Positions 55,255 to 63,947 of a stretch of 64,000 bases of DNA are shown piece after piece. Position numbers and translations under genes: made by a program. The stretch is taken from the NCBI RefSeq assembly GCF_029689925.1, contig NZ_CP121445.1, positions 2,783,001 through 2,847,000 of the forward strand, written 5' to 3'. Source of the stretch: Anaerocolumna sp. AGMB13025 (GTDB lineage Bacteria; Bacillota; Clostridia; Lachnospirales; Lachnospiraceae). Below the pieces are notes generated by a model, which was not told the origin of the DNA, did not search any database, and saw only the letters and a program-made list of their open reading frames with translations. Every line of letters starts with the position of its first letter. The stretch's first letter is position 1.

Positions 55255-56768
55255 AAATCCATTTTCGAAAAATAAGATCTTCTATACGTTTTAAACTGAC
55301 ATTTGCTCTTATCAGTATCATTATCATAATCATTTTTAGTTTGTGGGTTTTAAACAGGACCTTTCTGGCTGATTTCTATCTTCAAAGTAAAATCGATACT
55401 TTGGGTAAAACTTACGATGAAATAAACAAAACATTAAAAAGCAACAAAGATAAGACAGTGATAACCAGTGATGAGAGTCTTAAATTTGAGCGATGGAGTG
55501 AGTCCCGTAATGTAAGCGTGTATATTTTATCTTCTGGAGCGGATTGGGTTTATTCAACCAGACAGGATATTGATAACAGAATTTTATCTGTTTTTCAGGC
55601 TTATCTTTTTAATGGTATCAACCCTGGTGTTAAATATAAAGAACAGGTTAAAGCAACAAAAGATTATGGAATATATAAGATATATGATTCTAATATGGAA
55701 TCAAATTATATTGATTTGTTTGGGTATGTAGACCAGGACAATAAAATGATTCTTATGCGTACAAACCTGGAGAGCATGCAAGAAAGCGTATCCGTATCGA
55801 ACCAATTTCTTGCCTATGTAGGAATTATAGCTGTTCTTATTGCAACGGCTTTTATGTATTATATCAGCAGAAAGTTCTCAAAACCAATTCTTCAGCTTGC
55901 AGGTATTTCCAAAAAAATGAGCGATTTGGATTTTGAAGTAAAATATAATGTAACCACTCAGGATGAAATCGGTGAATTAGGAAACAGCATTAACACCTTG
56001 TCTGAAACGTTAGAAAAAACAATCTCAGAACTTAAGAGTGCCAATAATGAACTATTATCCGATATTCAGAATAAGATTCAGATCGATGAAATGAGAAAAG
56101 ATTTTCTATCCAATGTTACCCACGAATTAAAAACACCGATTGCTTTAATCCAGGGGTATGCGGAAGGTTTAAAAGACAATATTAATGAAGATGCAGACAG
56201 CAGAGACTTCTACTGTGAAGTCATTATTGACGAAGCGACTAAAATGAATCAGATGGTTAAGAAATTGCTTTCCCTAAATCAAATTGAATCCGGCAATAAT
56301 CAGGTGAATTTTGAACGCTTTGATATTGTGGCTTTAATCCGTTCGGTTATTAATGCCACGGATATCTTATTTCAGCAAAAAGGTGTAATTCTCCATTTTG
56401 AACAACAGGAGCCGATTTATGTATGGGCAGATGAATATATGGTGGAGGAAGTGGTAACCAATTATATCAGCAATGCCCTTAACCATGTAGATGGTACAAA
56501 AATTATTGAAATAATGCTGATTAAACAGGAAGATGTAGTCCGGGTTGCAGTATTTAATACAGGTGCTAATATACCGGAGGAAGATCTTGAGAGTATATGG
56601 GTAAAATTTTATAAAGTAGATAAAGCCAGAACCAGGGAATATGGCGGAAGCGGAATCGGCTTATCAATCGTAAAAGCAATTATGACCTCCTTAAATCAGA
56701 GATATGGGGTAATCAATCATGAATCCGGGGTAGAATTCTGGTTTGAGCTGGATTCCAGAAATAACTAA
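55251..56768 (+). CDS. membrane sensor histidine kinase
   Basis: A 505-residue kinase overlapping the regulator stop (ATGA). It has a membrane helix at about 14-36, an extracellular sensor of about 145 residues, a second helix (about 182-204) and HAMP (about 205-258). HisKA has His at about 293 (NVTHELKTPIALIQGYAEGL), and the ATPase domain contains NYISNALNHVDG, GANIPEEDLE and GGSGIGLSIVKAI. Intact catalytic residues. With the regulator it forms a complete two-component system. The following lipoprotein and PH-domain genes are likely targets or partners, which would suggest an envelope stimulus (inference). Confidence 0.92.
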   Translation: MKIHFRKIRSSIRFKLTFALISIIIIIIFSLWVLNRTFLADFYLQSKIDTLGKTYDEINKTLKSNKDKTVITSDESLKFERWSESRNVSVYILSSGADWVYSTRQDIDNRILSVFQAYLFNGINPGVKYKEQVKATKDYGIYKIYDSNMESNYIDLFGYVDQDNKMILMRTNLESMQESVSVSNQFLAYVGIIAVLIATAFMYYISRKFSKPILQLAGISKKMSDLDFEVKYNVTTQDEIGELGNSINTLSETLEKTISELKSANNELLSDIQNKIQIDEMRKDFLSNVTHELKTPIALIQGYAEGLKDNINEDADSRDFYCEVIIDEATKMNQMVKKLLSLNQIESGNNQVNFERFDIVALIRSVINATDILFQQKGVILHFEQQEPIYVWADEYMVEEVVTNYISNALNHVDGTKIIEIMLIKQEDVVRVAVFNTGANIPEEDLESIWVKFYKVDKARTREYGGSGIGLSIVKAIMTSLNQRYGVINHESGVEFWFELDSRNN

Positions 56769-56769
56769 G

Positions 56770-56802
56770 AACTAAGAAATGAGAAATATTTCTTAGTTTT
56801 AA
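56770..56802 (+). terminator. hairpin terminator after the kinase gene
   Basis: AACTAAGAAA (56770-56779) pairs with TTTCTTAGTT (56789-56798), followed by TT. Confidence 0.7.
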
Positions 56803-56877
56803 AGATTATGATTGCCGATTTAAAAAATTAGTGGTATTATGGAAATGAATTATAAGACTTCTACAGGAGGATAAAGG

Positions 56878-57615
56878 ATGAAAAAATTACTCTTTTTACT
56901 AATAGCAATCTGTGGCGTGGCGTTAACAGGATGTGCACAGCTGATTGATATGAATGAGCAAGAGAGTGATGTATTGGCTGAATATATGGCAGGGACCATG
57001 CTAAGATATGATAAAAACTATGATAAAGCCTTAATATATCCGGAACAAACGACTGAAACTACCGAAACTGCTGATAAAATGGAACCTGTAGAAACGACTG
57101 GGAATTCTGATACGAAGAATAATACTACAGACCAGAAGATGGATCAAACAAAACCTGGGTCAGACTCTACCGACTCTGCGCAAACGATTAATATTGTAAA
57201 TTTGGATACGATATTTAACAAAGCATTGAAGAACAATTTTAAGATTGCATTGAAAGAACCTGGTTTTTTTGATAGCTATATTGATAAAAATAATTTGTTT
57301 TCTATAGAGCCATCAAAAGGTAACAAAATATTAGCTGTTTCCTTTCATGTTAAAAACATAACAAAGATGAATAAGAAATTGAATTTAAAAGACTATGATA
57401 TAGTGTATAAGTTAACAGACAATAAAGATATGGTCTATATGCCGATGCTGACTTTATTGGATAATGATATCCAGTATATAAATCTGGAAGTTGCTGCCGG
57501 TAAGACTCAAAAAGCTGTGATTTTGTTTGATGTACCAAAAGATTTTAAACTGACAAACATGAAGCTTATGATATCATATAATGATAAAACTGCGATTTTA
57601 GATCTAAATCAATAA
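56878..57615 (+). CDS. lipoprotein with Thr/Ser-rich linker
   Basis: A 245-residue lipoprotein precursor (lipobox LTGC, Cys 19), AGGAGG ribosome site. A 60-residue Thr/Glu/Lys-rich linker (about 57-105) leads to a C-terminal beta-rich domain of about 130 residues (KILAVSFHVKNITKMNKKLN, LEVAAGKTQKAVILFDVP), resembling the telokin-like/DUF4352 immunoglobulin-type fold of surface lipoproteins. It is downstream of a two-component system and shortly before the PH-domain gene, so an envelope role is probable. Confidence 0.7.
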   Translation: MKKLLFLLIAICGVALTGCAQLIDMNEQESDVLAEYMAGTMLRYDKNYDKALIYPEQTTETTETADKMEPVETTGNSDTKNNTTDQKMDQTKPGSDSTDSAQTINIVNLDTIFNKALKNNFKIALKEPGFFDSYIDKNNLFSIEPSKGNKILAVSFHVKNITKMNKKLNLKDYDIVYKLTDNKDMVYMPMLTLLDNDIQYINLEVAAGKTQKAVILFDVPKDFKLTNMKLMISYNDKTAILDLNQ

Positions 57616-57635
57616 ATAGCCCAAGGAGCAAAACC

Positions 57636-58001
57636 ATGATCTATGTAGAGAAAAAGAGGACAAAGTTTCTGGCATTACCGCTTTGTTTTACAACCTATAC
57701 CATATCTGATGAAAAGATTACAATAACCAGTGGATTTTTAAGTATTACCGTAGATGATGCGTTTATGTATAAAGTGCAGGATGTCAAACTAACAAAGAGT
57801 TTTACAGAACGGATATTCGGGTTGGGAACTGTGACCTGCTACACTGGAGATACGACACATCCGGAATTACAATTGCTACATATCAAGAATGCCAGTGTAA
57901 TTAAAGATTTCTTAATGAATGCTTCGGAGGAAGCAAGAAGAAAAAGAAGGACACTGCATACGATGGATATTGATAATTCGGATACGGATGGTATTCAATA
58001 A
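57636..58001 (+). CDS. bacterial PH-domain protein
   Basis: A 121-residue protein resembling bPH_2 (YdbS-like) domains: TYTISDEKITITSGFLSITV, then the VQDVKLTKSFTERIFGLGTV motif typical of bPH_2 and a C-terminal helix. AAGGAG precedes the start. It lacks the membrane helices found in YdbS/YdbT, so it is a free domain. It lies 20 bases after the lipoprotein gene and is followed by a terminator. Function unknown. Confidence 0.75.
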   Translation: MIYVEKKRTKFLALPLCFTTYTISDEKITITSGFLSITVDDAFMYKVQDVKLTKSFTERIFGLGTVTCYTGDTTHPELQLLHIKNASVIKDFLMNASEEARRKRRTLHTMDIDNSDTDGIQ

Positions 58002-58010
58002 AATTATTGA

Positions 58011-58042
58011 GGACAAGTCGGATATTAGACTTGTCCTTTTTT
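58011..58042 (+). terminator. hairpin terminator
   Basis: GGACAAGTC (58011-58019) pairs with GACTTGTCC (58028-58036), then T6. Confidence 0.93.
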
Positions 58043-58083
58043 AGGCTTTTTAAGGAGTGCTTTCATATTTTTATAAGAGAAAA

Positions 58084-58122
58084 GGGGCTGTTGCAATTCA
58101 GCCTTTGATTTGCAACAGCCCC
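58084..58122. repeat. foldback with GGGGCTGTTGCAA ends
   Basis: A perfect 13-base stem GGGGCTGTTGCAA (58084-58096) / TTGCAACAGCCCC (58110-58122) with a 13-base loop. A related, larger foldback with gggactgctgt/gcaacagccc ends lies at 61640-61762. 58123-58388 holds no gene. Confidence 0.8.
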
Positions 58123-58388
58123 CTGCTCATTTTATAATTAATATGGGGAGGAGAGAGTGTGAAGCATAATTTCACTTTCATAAGTTAATTATAATTTTAA
58201 AATATGATTATAGTATGAAGAAAATAAAAATAAAGTGTTAATTTTTACGTTCATAATTTTCCAGAAAGCTGCTGTAATAAACATGCCATATAGCAAAAGC
58301 AGTTCCATAGAAAGAGAGTAGAGTACACCATAATCAATTTCATTTTTTAGAATAATATCCACATACAAGAATTGGAGTGAAACTGGCA

Positions 58389-59165
58389 ATGAATTATAGA
58401 CTTTTAGTAGATACAGCTATGTTAACAGGTGAAATTATGCTAATCGGCGGTGCTGAAACTTATCGTGTAGAAGACACAATGTGCAGGATTTTAAAAATAT
58501 CCGGACTGGAAAAGACGGAGACTTTTGTAACGCCTACCGGTATTTTTTTGACTTTGGGGGATTCCAATTTAGATGCCATTACAGTTGTGAGGCGGGTGGA
58601 TAACCGAATTACGAATATCTCCAATATATATGAAGCGAATAATATATCAAGAAATCTGTGTGATGGCACTATTACGTTAGAGGAAGCTTATGAAGCTTTA
58701 AAAGGGATAAAAAATCAGAAGCAGTATAATAGAATAATAAATTATATTTGTACTATGATAGCCTCTTTGTCTTTTACCATTCTTTTGGGTGGTGATTGGT
58801 TTAACAGTATAATTGCCGGATTGAATGGCGGTTTAATTGTCGTAGTCCTTATAATTACTAAAAATCTTAAAATTAATACCTTTATCAAAAACCTGGTTTC
58901 ATCAATTTTAATTGCATTTAACAGTATGATGTTTTTGCATTATTATGGAGCAGCTATCCAATTGGATACGTTAATCGGCGGATCTGTCATGCCGTTATTG
59001 CCGGGGGTGGCAATTACCAATGCAATTCGAGATACGTTACAAGGAGACTATATGTCCGGAGGCGCCAGGGCTATTGAAGCCTTTGTTTCTGCGACTTCGA
59101 CAGCGGCTGGAATAGGAATCGGTATTGCATTTTATTCCTTTATGTCAGGAGGTATCTTATTATGA
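58389..59165 (+). CDS. threonine/serine exporter ThrE-like, N-terminal half
   Basis: The start is at 58389, with TGGAG at 58373-58377. The 258-residue protein is the DUF1212/ThrE module: the ETYRVEDTMCRIL segment near the N-terminus, a cytoplasmic domain (TPTGIFLTLGD), then five membrane helices with the GGSVMPLLPGVAITNAIRD motif. ThrE-type carriers export Thr/Ser with the proton motive force. Here it is split, the other half being the next gene, which overlaps by four bases. Substrate by family only. Confidence 0.85.
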   Translation: MNYRLLVDTAMLTGEIMLIGGAETYRVEDTMCRILKISGLEKTETFVTPTGIFLTLGDSNLDAITVVRRVDNRITNISNIYEANNISRNLCDGTITLEEAYEALKGIKNQKQYNRIINYICTMIASLSFTILLGGDWFNSIIAGLNGGLIVVVLIITKNLKINTFIKNLVSSILIAFNSMMFLHYYGAAIQLDTLIGGSVMPLLPGVAITNAIRDTLQGDYMSGGARAIEAFVSATSTAAGIGIGIAFYSFMSGGILL

Positions 59166-59584
59166 TACTAATACAGGTAATTGGTACTTTCGCAGCTGTT
59201 ATATCCGTGGCTATTACCCTGGGGGTGCCAAAGAAGTTTTTAGGCTATGCCGGTTTGGTTGGAGCGGTAGGCTGGCTGGTGTATTTATTGCTTGCAGCTG
59301 CAGGTGCATCTACTGTTGCAGGTATGTTCCTGGCAGCTTTGGTGGTAGCTATGATATCCCATATTTTTGCACGGTTAAAAAAAACACCGGTAACTTTATT
59401 TCTTATTGCCGGTATCTTGCCCCTGGTGCCAGGAGTAGGTATGTACCGGATTGTTTATAACCTGATTACCAATAATAATTCTTTGGCTGGTTATTATTTC
59501 AGCGAAACAATGCAGTTAGCTGGTATGATTGCATTAGCTATCTTTATTATGGATACCATCTTTCGGATATTCCAGAGAAATTAA
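59162..59584 (+). CDS. threonine/serine exporter ThrE-like, C-terminal half (DUF3815)
   Basis: A 140-residue membrane protein of five short helices with the family motif GILPLVPGVGMYRIVYNLI (about 81-99), which mirrors the LLPGVAITN motif of the first half. It starts in the ATGA overlap with the upstream gene, so the two are made together and probably form one transporter. Confidence 0.85.
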   Translation: MILIQVIGTFAAVISVAITLGVPKKFLGYAGLVGAVGWLVYLLLAAAGASTVAGMFLAALVVAMISHIFARLKKTPVTLFLIAGILPLVPGVGMYRIVYNLITNNNSLAGYYFSETMQLAGMIALAIFIMDTIFRIFQRN

Positions 59585-59743
59585 GGAAGATTGGATTAAC
59601 AGCATTGTTAGGCTTGCATTTAACTCCTATTACAGGTAAAATAATAGTACATGCTTCAAATCAAGCTGGCTTATGTATATAAGTGGCAGTTAATACAAAA
59701 TGAGGAAATTCCGGGAGCAATATTGGAAGATATAGGAGCTAAT

Positions 59744-60334
59744 ATGAGAATTGGATTATTAAGACACTTTAAAGTAAACTGCCCCCACAAGAGAATGATG
59801 ACATCAAAAGAATTCAGGGAATGGTCTGAGCGTTATGAGACCTCAAGAGTAATAAAAAAACAGGTTGAGATGTATGGCATTGAATGGGATATCTGCTATG
59901 TCAGCGATTTACCCAGAGCCATTACCACAGCCAAAGAGGTATACAGCGGTAACTTAAACATAGATAAACTGTTAAGGGAAGTGGATAACGCCCCCTTTAT
60001 TCATTCGGAGAGGCTTAGGCTGCCTTTTGAAGTGTGGCACGTATGCGGCAGACTGGCTTGGTTTTTTAAATCAAAAAGCCAGCCGGAGACAGTGGTTGGA
60101 ACCAGAAAGAGAATCAATGCTTTCTTAAACCGGATTGATTGGTCGAAAGAAAACATATTAATTGTTTTCCATGGATTTATGCTTTTTAATTTTCAGAGAG
60201 AATTAAGAAGACGTGGTTTTTCAGGAGAAAAAGTCAAAGTGGTAAAAAACGGTGTTCTGTATCAATACGTTCAGGAAGAAGATGTATATGAGGAGAAAAC
60301 CAATACAAGCTCAAACAGCAAGGAGCCAGGATGA
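59744..60334 (+). CDS. histidine phosphatase family protein
   Basis: The start is at 59744 behind TAGGAG; the longer frame to 59651 lacks a site. The 196-residue protein has the N-terminal RHF (LLRHFKVNCP) in place of the common RHG, followed by YVSDLPRAITTAKEVY and the second His in IVFHGFML. The catalytic His pair is thus kept, but the Gly after His is replaced by Phe, so activity and substrate are unclear. It overlaps rlmH by four bases. Confidence 0.78.
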   Translation: MRIGLLRHFKVNCPHKRMMTSKEFREWSERYETSRVIKKQVEMYGIEWDICYVSDLPRAITTAKEVYSGNLNIDKLLREVDNAPFIHSERLRLPFEVWHVCGRLAWFFKSKSQPETVVGTRKRINAFLNRIDWSKENILIVFHGFMLFNFQRELRRRGFSGEKVKVVKNGVLYQYVQEEDVYEEKTNTSSNSKEPG

Positions 60335-60810
60335 AGATAACAATAATTGGCGTGGGAAGGATTAAAGAGAAATATTTTACCCTGGCAATTGAAGAATATT
60401 CAAAACGATTAAGCCGTTACTGCAAATTGGACATCATTGAAGTAAATGATGAAAAGACCCCGGATCAGGCAAGTGAAGGGGAAGAAAAACTGATAAAAAA
60501 AGCAGAGGGTGACAGGATTTTAAAGCATGTCAAAGAAGGTGCATACACCATTGCCCTTGCAATAGAAGGGAACCAGCTTTCTTCTACAGAACTGGCTGAT
60601 AAAATTGAACAGCTGGGAGTCGGTAGTGTAGGGCATATCGTATTTATAATCGGAGGTTCTTTAGGGTTAAGCAGTGAAGTGCTTAACAGGGCGGATTATA
60701 AACTTAGTTTCTCTAAGATGACCTTTCCTCATCAGATGATGCGGGTAATTTTATTAGAACAGATTTATCGCGCTTATCGGATTAATTCCAATGAACCTTA
60801 TCATAAGTAG
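60331..60810 (+). CDS. rlmH: 23S rRNA pseudouridine-1915 N3-methyltransferase
   Basis: A 159-residue SPOUT methyltransferase of exactly family length. It starts MKITIIGVGRIKEKYFTLAI and has the SAM knot motifs (IVFIIGGSLGLSSEVLNRAD) and the C-terminal LSFSKMTFPHQMMRVILLEQ, then YRAYRINSNEPYHK. It methylates pseudouridine 1915 of 23S rRNA. It overlaps the histidine-phosphatase gene (ATGA). Confidence 0.95.
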   Translation: MKITIIGVGRIKEKYFTLAIEEYSKRLSRYCKLDIIEVNDEKTPDQASEGEEKLIKKAEGDRILKHVKEGAYTIALAIEGNQLSSTELADKIEQLGVGSVGHIVFIIGGSLGLSSEVLNRADYKLSFSKMTFPHQMMRVILLEQIYRAYRINSNEPYHK

Positions 60811-60813
60811 CAG

Positions 60814-60855
60814 AGTGCTTAAGCTGCCTGGCGGCAGCTGACTGCTAACAGCACT
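60814..60855 (+). terminator. nested hairpin after rlmH
   Basis: AGTGCT (60814-60819) pairs with AGCACT (60850-60855), enclosing GCTGCC/GGCAGC (60823-60838). No T run, so termination is uncertain. Confidence 0.4.
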
Positions 60856-60872
60856 TGAGGAGGTTAGGCTGC

Positions 60873-60917
60873 ATCTTGATTTGCAGGTGTGCGAATGCAC
60901 ACAGATCGGAGGTTACT
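60873..60917 (+). promoter_or_regulatory. hairpin/SD element upstream of a histidine phosphatase
   Basis: ATCTTGATT (60873-60881), the stem GTGTGC-GAAT-GCACAC (60887-60902) and AGATCGGAGGTT leading to ATG 60918. It aligns base for base with the elements before cheW and the HTH-DUF5680 gene. One stem pair changed from C-G to T-A. Confidence 0.7.
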
Positions 60918-61544
60918 ATGAATATATACTTAATACGGCATGGCTGGCAGAACAGTCCGTTATGTAATGCTGATGTAGAATTGTCTCCGGAAGGATTTCA
61001 ACAGGCAGATTTGCTGGGAAAGCGCTTAGCTTCCTATGAGATAGATGGGCTTTACTCCAGTCATTTAATCCGGGCGGTACAGACAGCGGAGGTAATTAAT
61101 CTCTACATACGGCAGCAGCACAATATCAGAGAAAACTTAAGAGAAATTTCCTTTGGAGAATTAGAAGGACATACCAGTGAATACATTGCGGAGCATTTCG
61201 CTGAATTTAAAACCAAACAAATGAAACTGGAATCAGACCTTGCGTACCCAGGTGGTGAATGTGGAAGAGATGTCTTTCAGCGCTCTATTGTCACCATAGA
61301 TGAAATTGTTCATTCCGGTAAGAAGAAAGTGGCTGTGGTGACCCATGGTGGTGTTATCAGGGCGTTACTGACCGGATTGATTGGACTGGACATGAATAAG
61401 AAATTATTATTTGCATATTCCCTTGAAAATACCAGTATTACGGAGCTGGTATATGATGAAAGCTATGAAAGGTTTTATCTTCAGCGCTTTAATGATACTG
61501 CCCACTTAGAGGGCAATAAAGAATTATTCCGACATAATTGGTAA
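60918..61544 (+). CDS. histidine phosphatase (phosphoglycerate mutase-like)
   Basis: The start is at 60918, five bases after CGGAGG. The 208-residue enzyme has LIRHGWQNSP, SHLIRAVQTAEVI, REISFGELEGH and the second catalytic His in VVTHGGVIRALLTGL: the complete RHG...H set. It probably removes phosphate from a small molecule (for example sugar or cobalamin intermediates); the exact substrate is open. A second relative lies 580 bases upstream across rlmH. Confidence 0.85.
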   Translation: MNIYLIRHGWQNSPLCNADVELSPEGFQQADLLGKRLASYEIDGLYSSHLIRAVQTAEVINLYIRQQHNIRENLREISFGELEGHTSEYIAEHFAEFKTKQMKLESDLAYPGGECGRDVFQRSIVTIDEIVHSGKKKVAVVTHGGVIRALLTGLIGLDMNKKLLFAYSLENTSITELVYDESYERFYLQRFNDTAHLEGNKELFRHNW

Positions 61545-61550
61545 GAAGTA

Positions 61551-61618
61551 TATCTGTTTTCGATGAATGTAGTTGTCAATAATCAAAGGCACATTTATCG
61601 CAGAACAGATATTTTTTT
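61551..61618 (+). terminator. hairpin terminator
   Basis: TATCTGTT (61551-61558) pairs with AACAGATA (61604-61611), with further TCG/CG and AATGT/ACATT pairs inside and a T7 tail. Confidence 0.85.
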
Positions 61619-61639
61619 GTTCGGCTTTTGCAGATTGAA

Positions 61640-61762
61640 GGGACTGCTGTAAATTAAAGTATGTCAATCTGGGCATAGAATAGGGATTATATTTCAGAAA
61701 ATATTTGTAAAATATAATCCTAATCTCGCCCAGATAATTTAGTCTTTGATGCGCAACAGCCC
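61640..61762. repeat. long nested foldback
   Basis: Outer GGGACTGCTGT (61640-61650) / GCAACAGCCCT (61753-61763); middle ATCTGGGC (61667-61674) / GCCCAGAT (61728-61735); inner AGGGATTATATTT (61682-61694) / AAATATAATCCT (about 61710-61721). Related to the foldback at 58084 by its ends. No ORF. Confidence 0.75.
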
Positions 61763-61806
61763 TGGCTTTGCGGACTTCCCTCGGTGTAGTTATTCACTCT
61801 AACTAT

Positions 61807-62376
61807 TTAGTAAAACACATGCTCGGCAAATATCCGTAGACCAATCAGGATTAAGATGCAGCCGCCGAAAATCTCAGCTTTTTCTTTTAAAAACCGGTCA
61901 AATTTTTTCCCCAGAAATGTTCCGAATAAACTGCATAGAAAGGTGATTCCTCCAATACAGGAAACAGCCAGAATAAGATTTGTGCGCATTACTGCAAGGC
62001 TGATTCCAAGAGCAAGTGCATCTATGCTGGTGGCAACTGCCTGGGCTAATAATATTTTTAAGGTAAAAGGCTCGGTTTCACAGATATTATCAGGATTGCG
62101 GTAGGTCTTTATCCCTTCTGCAATCATATTAAGTCCTATGGCACCTAACAAAAAGAGTGCCACCCAGTGATCTAAAAAGGCTATGGTTTCATAAAAAGTG
62201 CTGCCGATATAATAACCTATTACTGGCATAACAGCCTGAAATACTCCAAAGGTAAAAGAACTAATAATTGCTTCTTTCCGTCTGAATTTATCATAACATA
62301 AGCCGTTTGTGACCGACACGGCAAAAGCATCCATTGCAACGCCAAAGGCAAGTAGTATAATTGTAGCAATTCCCAT
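61807..62376 (-). CDS. mntP: manganese efflux pump MntP
   Basis: The start is at 62376, with AAAGGAGG upstream. The 189-residue six-helix protein shows the MntP pattern: FGVAMDAFAVSVTNG at the start, and the matching second half ATSIDALALGISLAV, each with a membrane Asp. It exports Mn(II) from the cell. No yybP-ykoY riboswitch was seen in the 270 bases upstream. Divergent to the following permease. Confidence 0.92.
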   Translation of the reverse strand: MGIATIILLAFGVAMDAFAVSVTNGLCYDKFRRKEAIISSFTFGVFQAVMPVIGYYIGSTFYETIAFLDHWVALFLLGAIGLNMIAEGIKTYRNPDNICETEPFTLKILLAQAVATSIDALALGISLAVMRTNLILAVSCIGGITFLCSLFGTFLGKKFDRFLKEKAEIFGGCILILIGLRIFAEHVFY

Positions 62377-62589
62377 ACAGGAACCTCCTTTTGCCAACCT
62401 GTTTTCAAAAAATCAACACTGAATAGTATTAGATTTGTGTATTAATATATACGCAGGAGGCTTGCACTGAAATTCCTAACAAAGTAATATTTTTTACAAA
62501 ATCTAAATAAGTTTCACCAAAAATACAGTTACCAGGATATTCCTTTCAAAAACCAAATTAAAATTTGTTTCTTTAACCTAAATTAAAGA

Positions 62590-62617
62590 TTGCAAATTAC
62601 TAGAAACGTGATACAAT
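62590..62617 (+). promoter_or_regulatory. candidate promoter of the permease gene
   Basis: TTGCAA (62590-62595), 16 bases, TACAAT (62612-62617), 31 bases before ATG 62649. Confidence 0.6.
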
Positions 62618-62648
62618 AAATTGGATTTGGACAGAAAGGATGACGACA

Positions 62649-63842
62649 ATGCTGCAAAAGATAAATCAATTTTTTAAAAAGGAAAGGGTATTAGTAATAG
62701 CCGCTGTGTTTGCGGTTTTTACCATGTTCCTTGTCAAACCTTCAAAAGCCTATATAGGCTATCTTGATTTCAGGGTCCTTGCCCTATTGTTTTCACTAAT
62801 GGCTGTTGTTGCCGGTTTACAAAAAAATGGTGTGTTTCTGCGGTTATCCGAGAGACTGTTATTAAGAGTTAAATCTGTGAGGAGTATGTGTTATGTATTA
62901 ATTTTATTATGTTTTTTCTCTTCTATGTGGATTACCAATGACGTTGCACTTATTACCTTTGTTCCTTTTGCGGTTTTAATGTTAAAACTGACCGGAAGGG
63001 AAAATGATATGATATATGTTATTGTCATGCAGACCATAGCTGCGAATCTTGGCAGTATGCTGACGCCTGTTGGAAATCCTCAGAATCTTTATTTATATTC
63101 CTTTTATCATTTAAAAGAGCTGGACTTTTTTGGAATAACCGTCCCTTATGTTCTATTCTCATTTATCATCCTAAGTTTAATCAGTTTGATTATTAAAAAA
63201 GAACCTATTAACCAGCTGGATTACAGTGCCTTTGACCAAAAGACATTACAATCGGAACTTAACGTAAAAGCGGCCGGTATCGATGTAAATCCATTAACAG
63301 AGTATCAGACCTCAAAAGGAAATATCTTACATATAGTAATGCTTGCTATGTTATTCTTACTCTGTCTTGGAACGGTAATGCACCTCATAGACTATAGGCT
63401 TACCTTGGGGGTGGTGATTTTTGTAATCGGTATTTTAGACAGAAAAATATTTGGAATGGTGGATTACTCCCTGCTTTTGACTTTTGTCTGCTTTTTTATT
63501 TTTTCTGGTAATCTGGGAAATGTTAAGGCTATAAACCTCTTTATATCAAAAGCAATAGAGTCGAGGGAAGTTTTGGCATCTATTCTTTTAAGCCAGATAA
63601 TCAGTAATGTACCTGCGGCGGTTTTACTTTCTAATTTTACAAAGAATGCAGAACATCTGATTATTGGAACTAATCTTGGCGGGCTTGGTACTATCATAGC
63701 CTCATTAGCAAGTTTAATTTCTTACCGGATTTATTTAAAGACAGAAAAGCCACTGTTTGTTAAGTATCTGGTGTTGTTTACTCTAGCTAATGTGGGAATA
63801 CTTATACTTTTGGTTATGTTCTTTATGTTTTTGCCATTATAG
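62649..63842 (+). CDS. SLC13/CitM-type permease
   Basis: The start is at 62649; the ATG at 62640 touches the AAAGGA site. The 397-residue protein has about eleven membrane helices and the two inverted-repeat signatures of the ion transporter (IT) superfamily: MWITNDVALITFVPFAV with MLTPVGNPQNLYLY in the first half, and LLSQIISNVPAAVLLSNFT with ATNLGGLGTIIASLA-like residues in the second. The family carries dicarboxylates, citrate, arsenite or Na/H; the substrate cannot be told. No partner gene. Confidence 0.88.
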   Translation: MLQKINQFFKKERVLVIAAVFAVFTMFLVKPSKAYIGYLDFRVLALLFSLMAVVAGLQKNGVFLRLSERLLLRVKSVRSMCYVLILLCFFSSMWITNDVALITFVPFAVLMLKLTGRENDMIYVIVMQTIAANLGSMLTPVGNPQNLYLYSFYHLKELDFFGITVPYVLFSFIILSLISLIIKKEPINQLDYSAFDQKTLQSELNVKAAGIDVNPLTEYQTSKGNILHIVMLAMLFLLCLGTVMHLIDYRLTLGVVIFVIGILDRKIFGMVDYSLLLTFVCFFIFSGNLGNVKAINLFISKAIESREVLASILLSQIISNVPAAVLLSNFTKNAEHLIIGTNLGGLGTIIASLASLISYRIYLKTEKPLFVKYLVLFTLANVGILILLVMFFMFLPL

Positions 63843-63909
63843 CTGTGTATCGTTTGAATCGGGTTATTTTTAGAGGATTCGTGAAATAAACTGCGAAGTT
63901 TTTAAGAAG

Positions 63910-63947
63910 ATGCCAAAGGAGCTATACATTTTCATAAGCTTTGGCAT
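63910..63947 (+). terminator. hairpin after the permease gene
   Basis: ATGCCAAAG (63910-63918) pairs with CTTTGGCAT (63939-63947). T run absent, so termination is only probable. Confidence 0.5.

Noticed and set aside
58189..58389. Minus-strand 66-residue hydrophobic frame
   Set aside because: No ribosome site and it overlaps the thrE leader; hydrophobicity is expected from AT-rich DNA.
62377..62648. yybP-ykoY manganese riboswitch for mntP
   Set aside because: None of the conserved loops of that riboswitch could be found upstream of the start.
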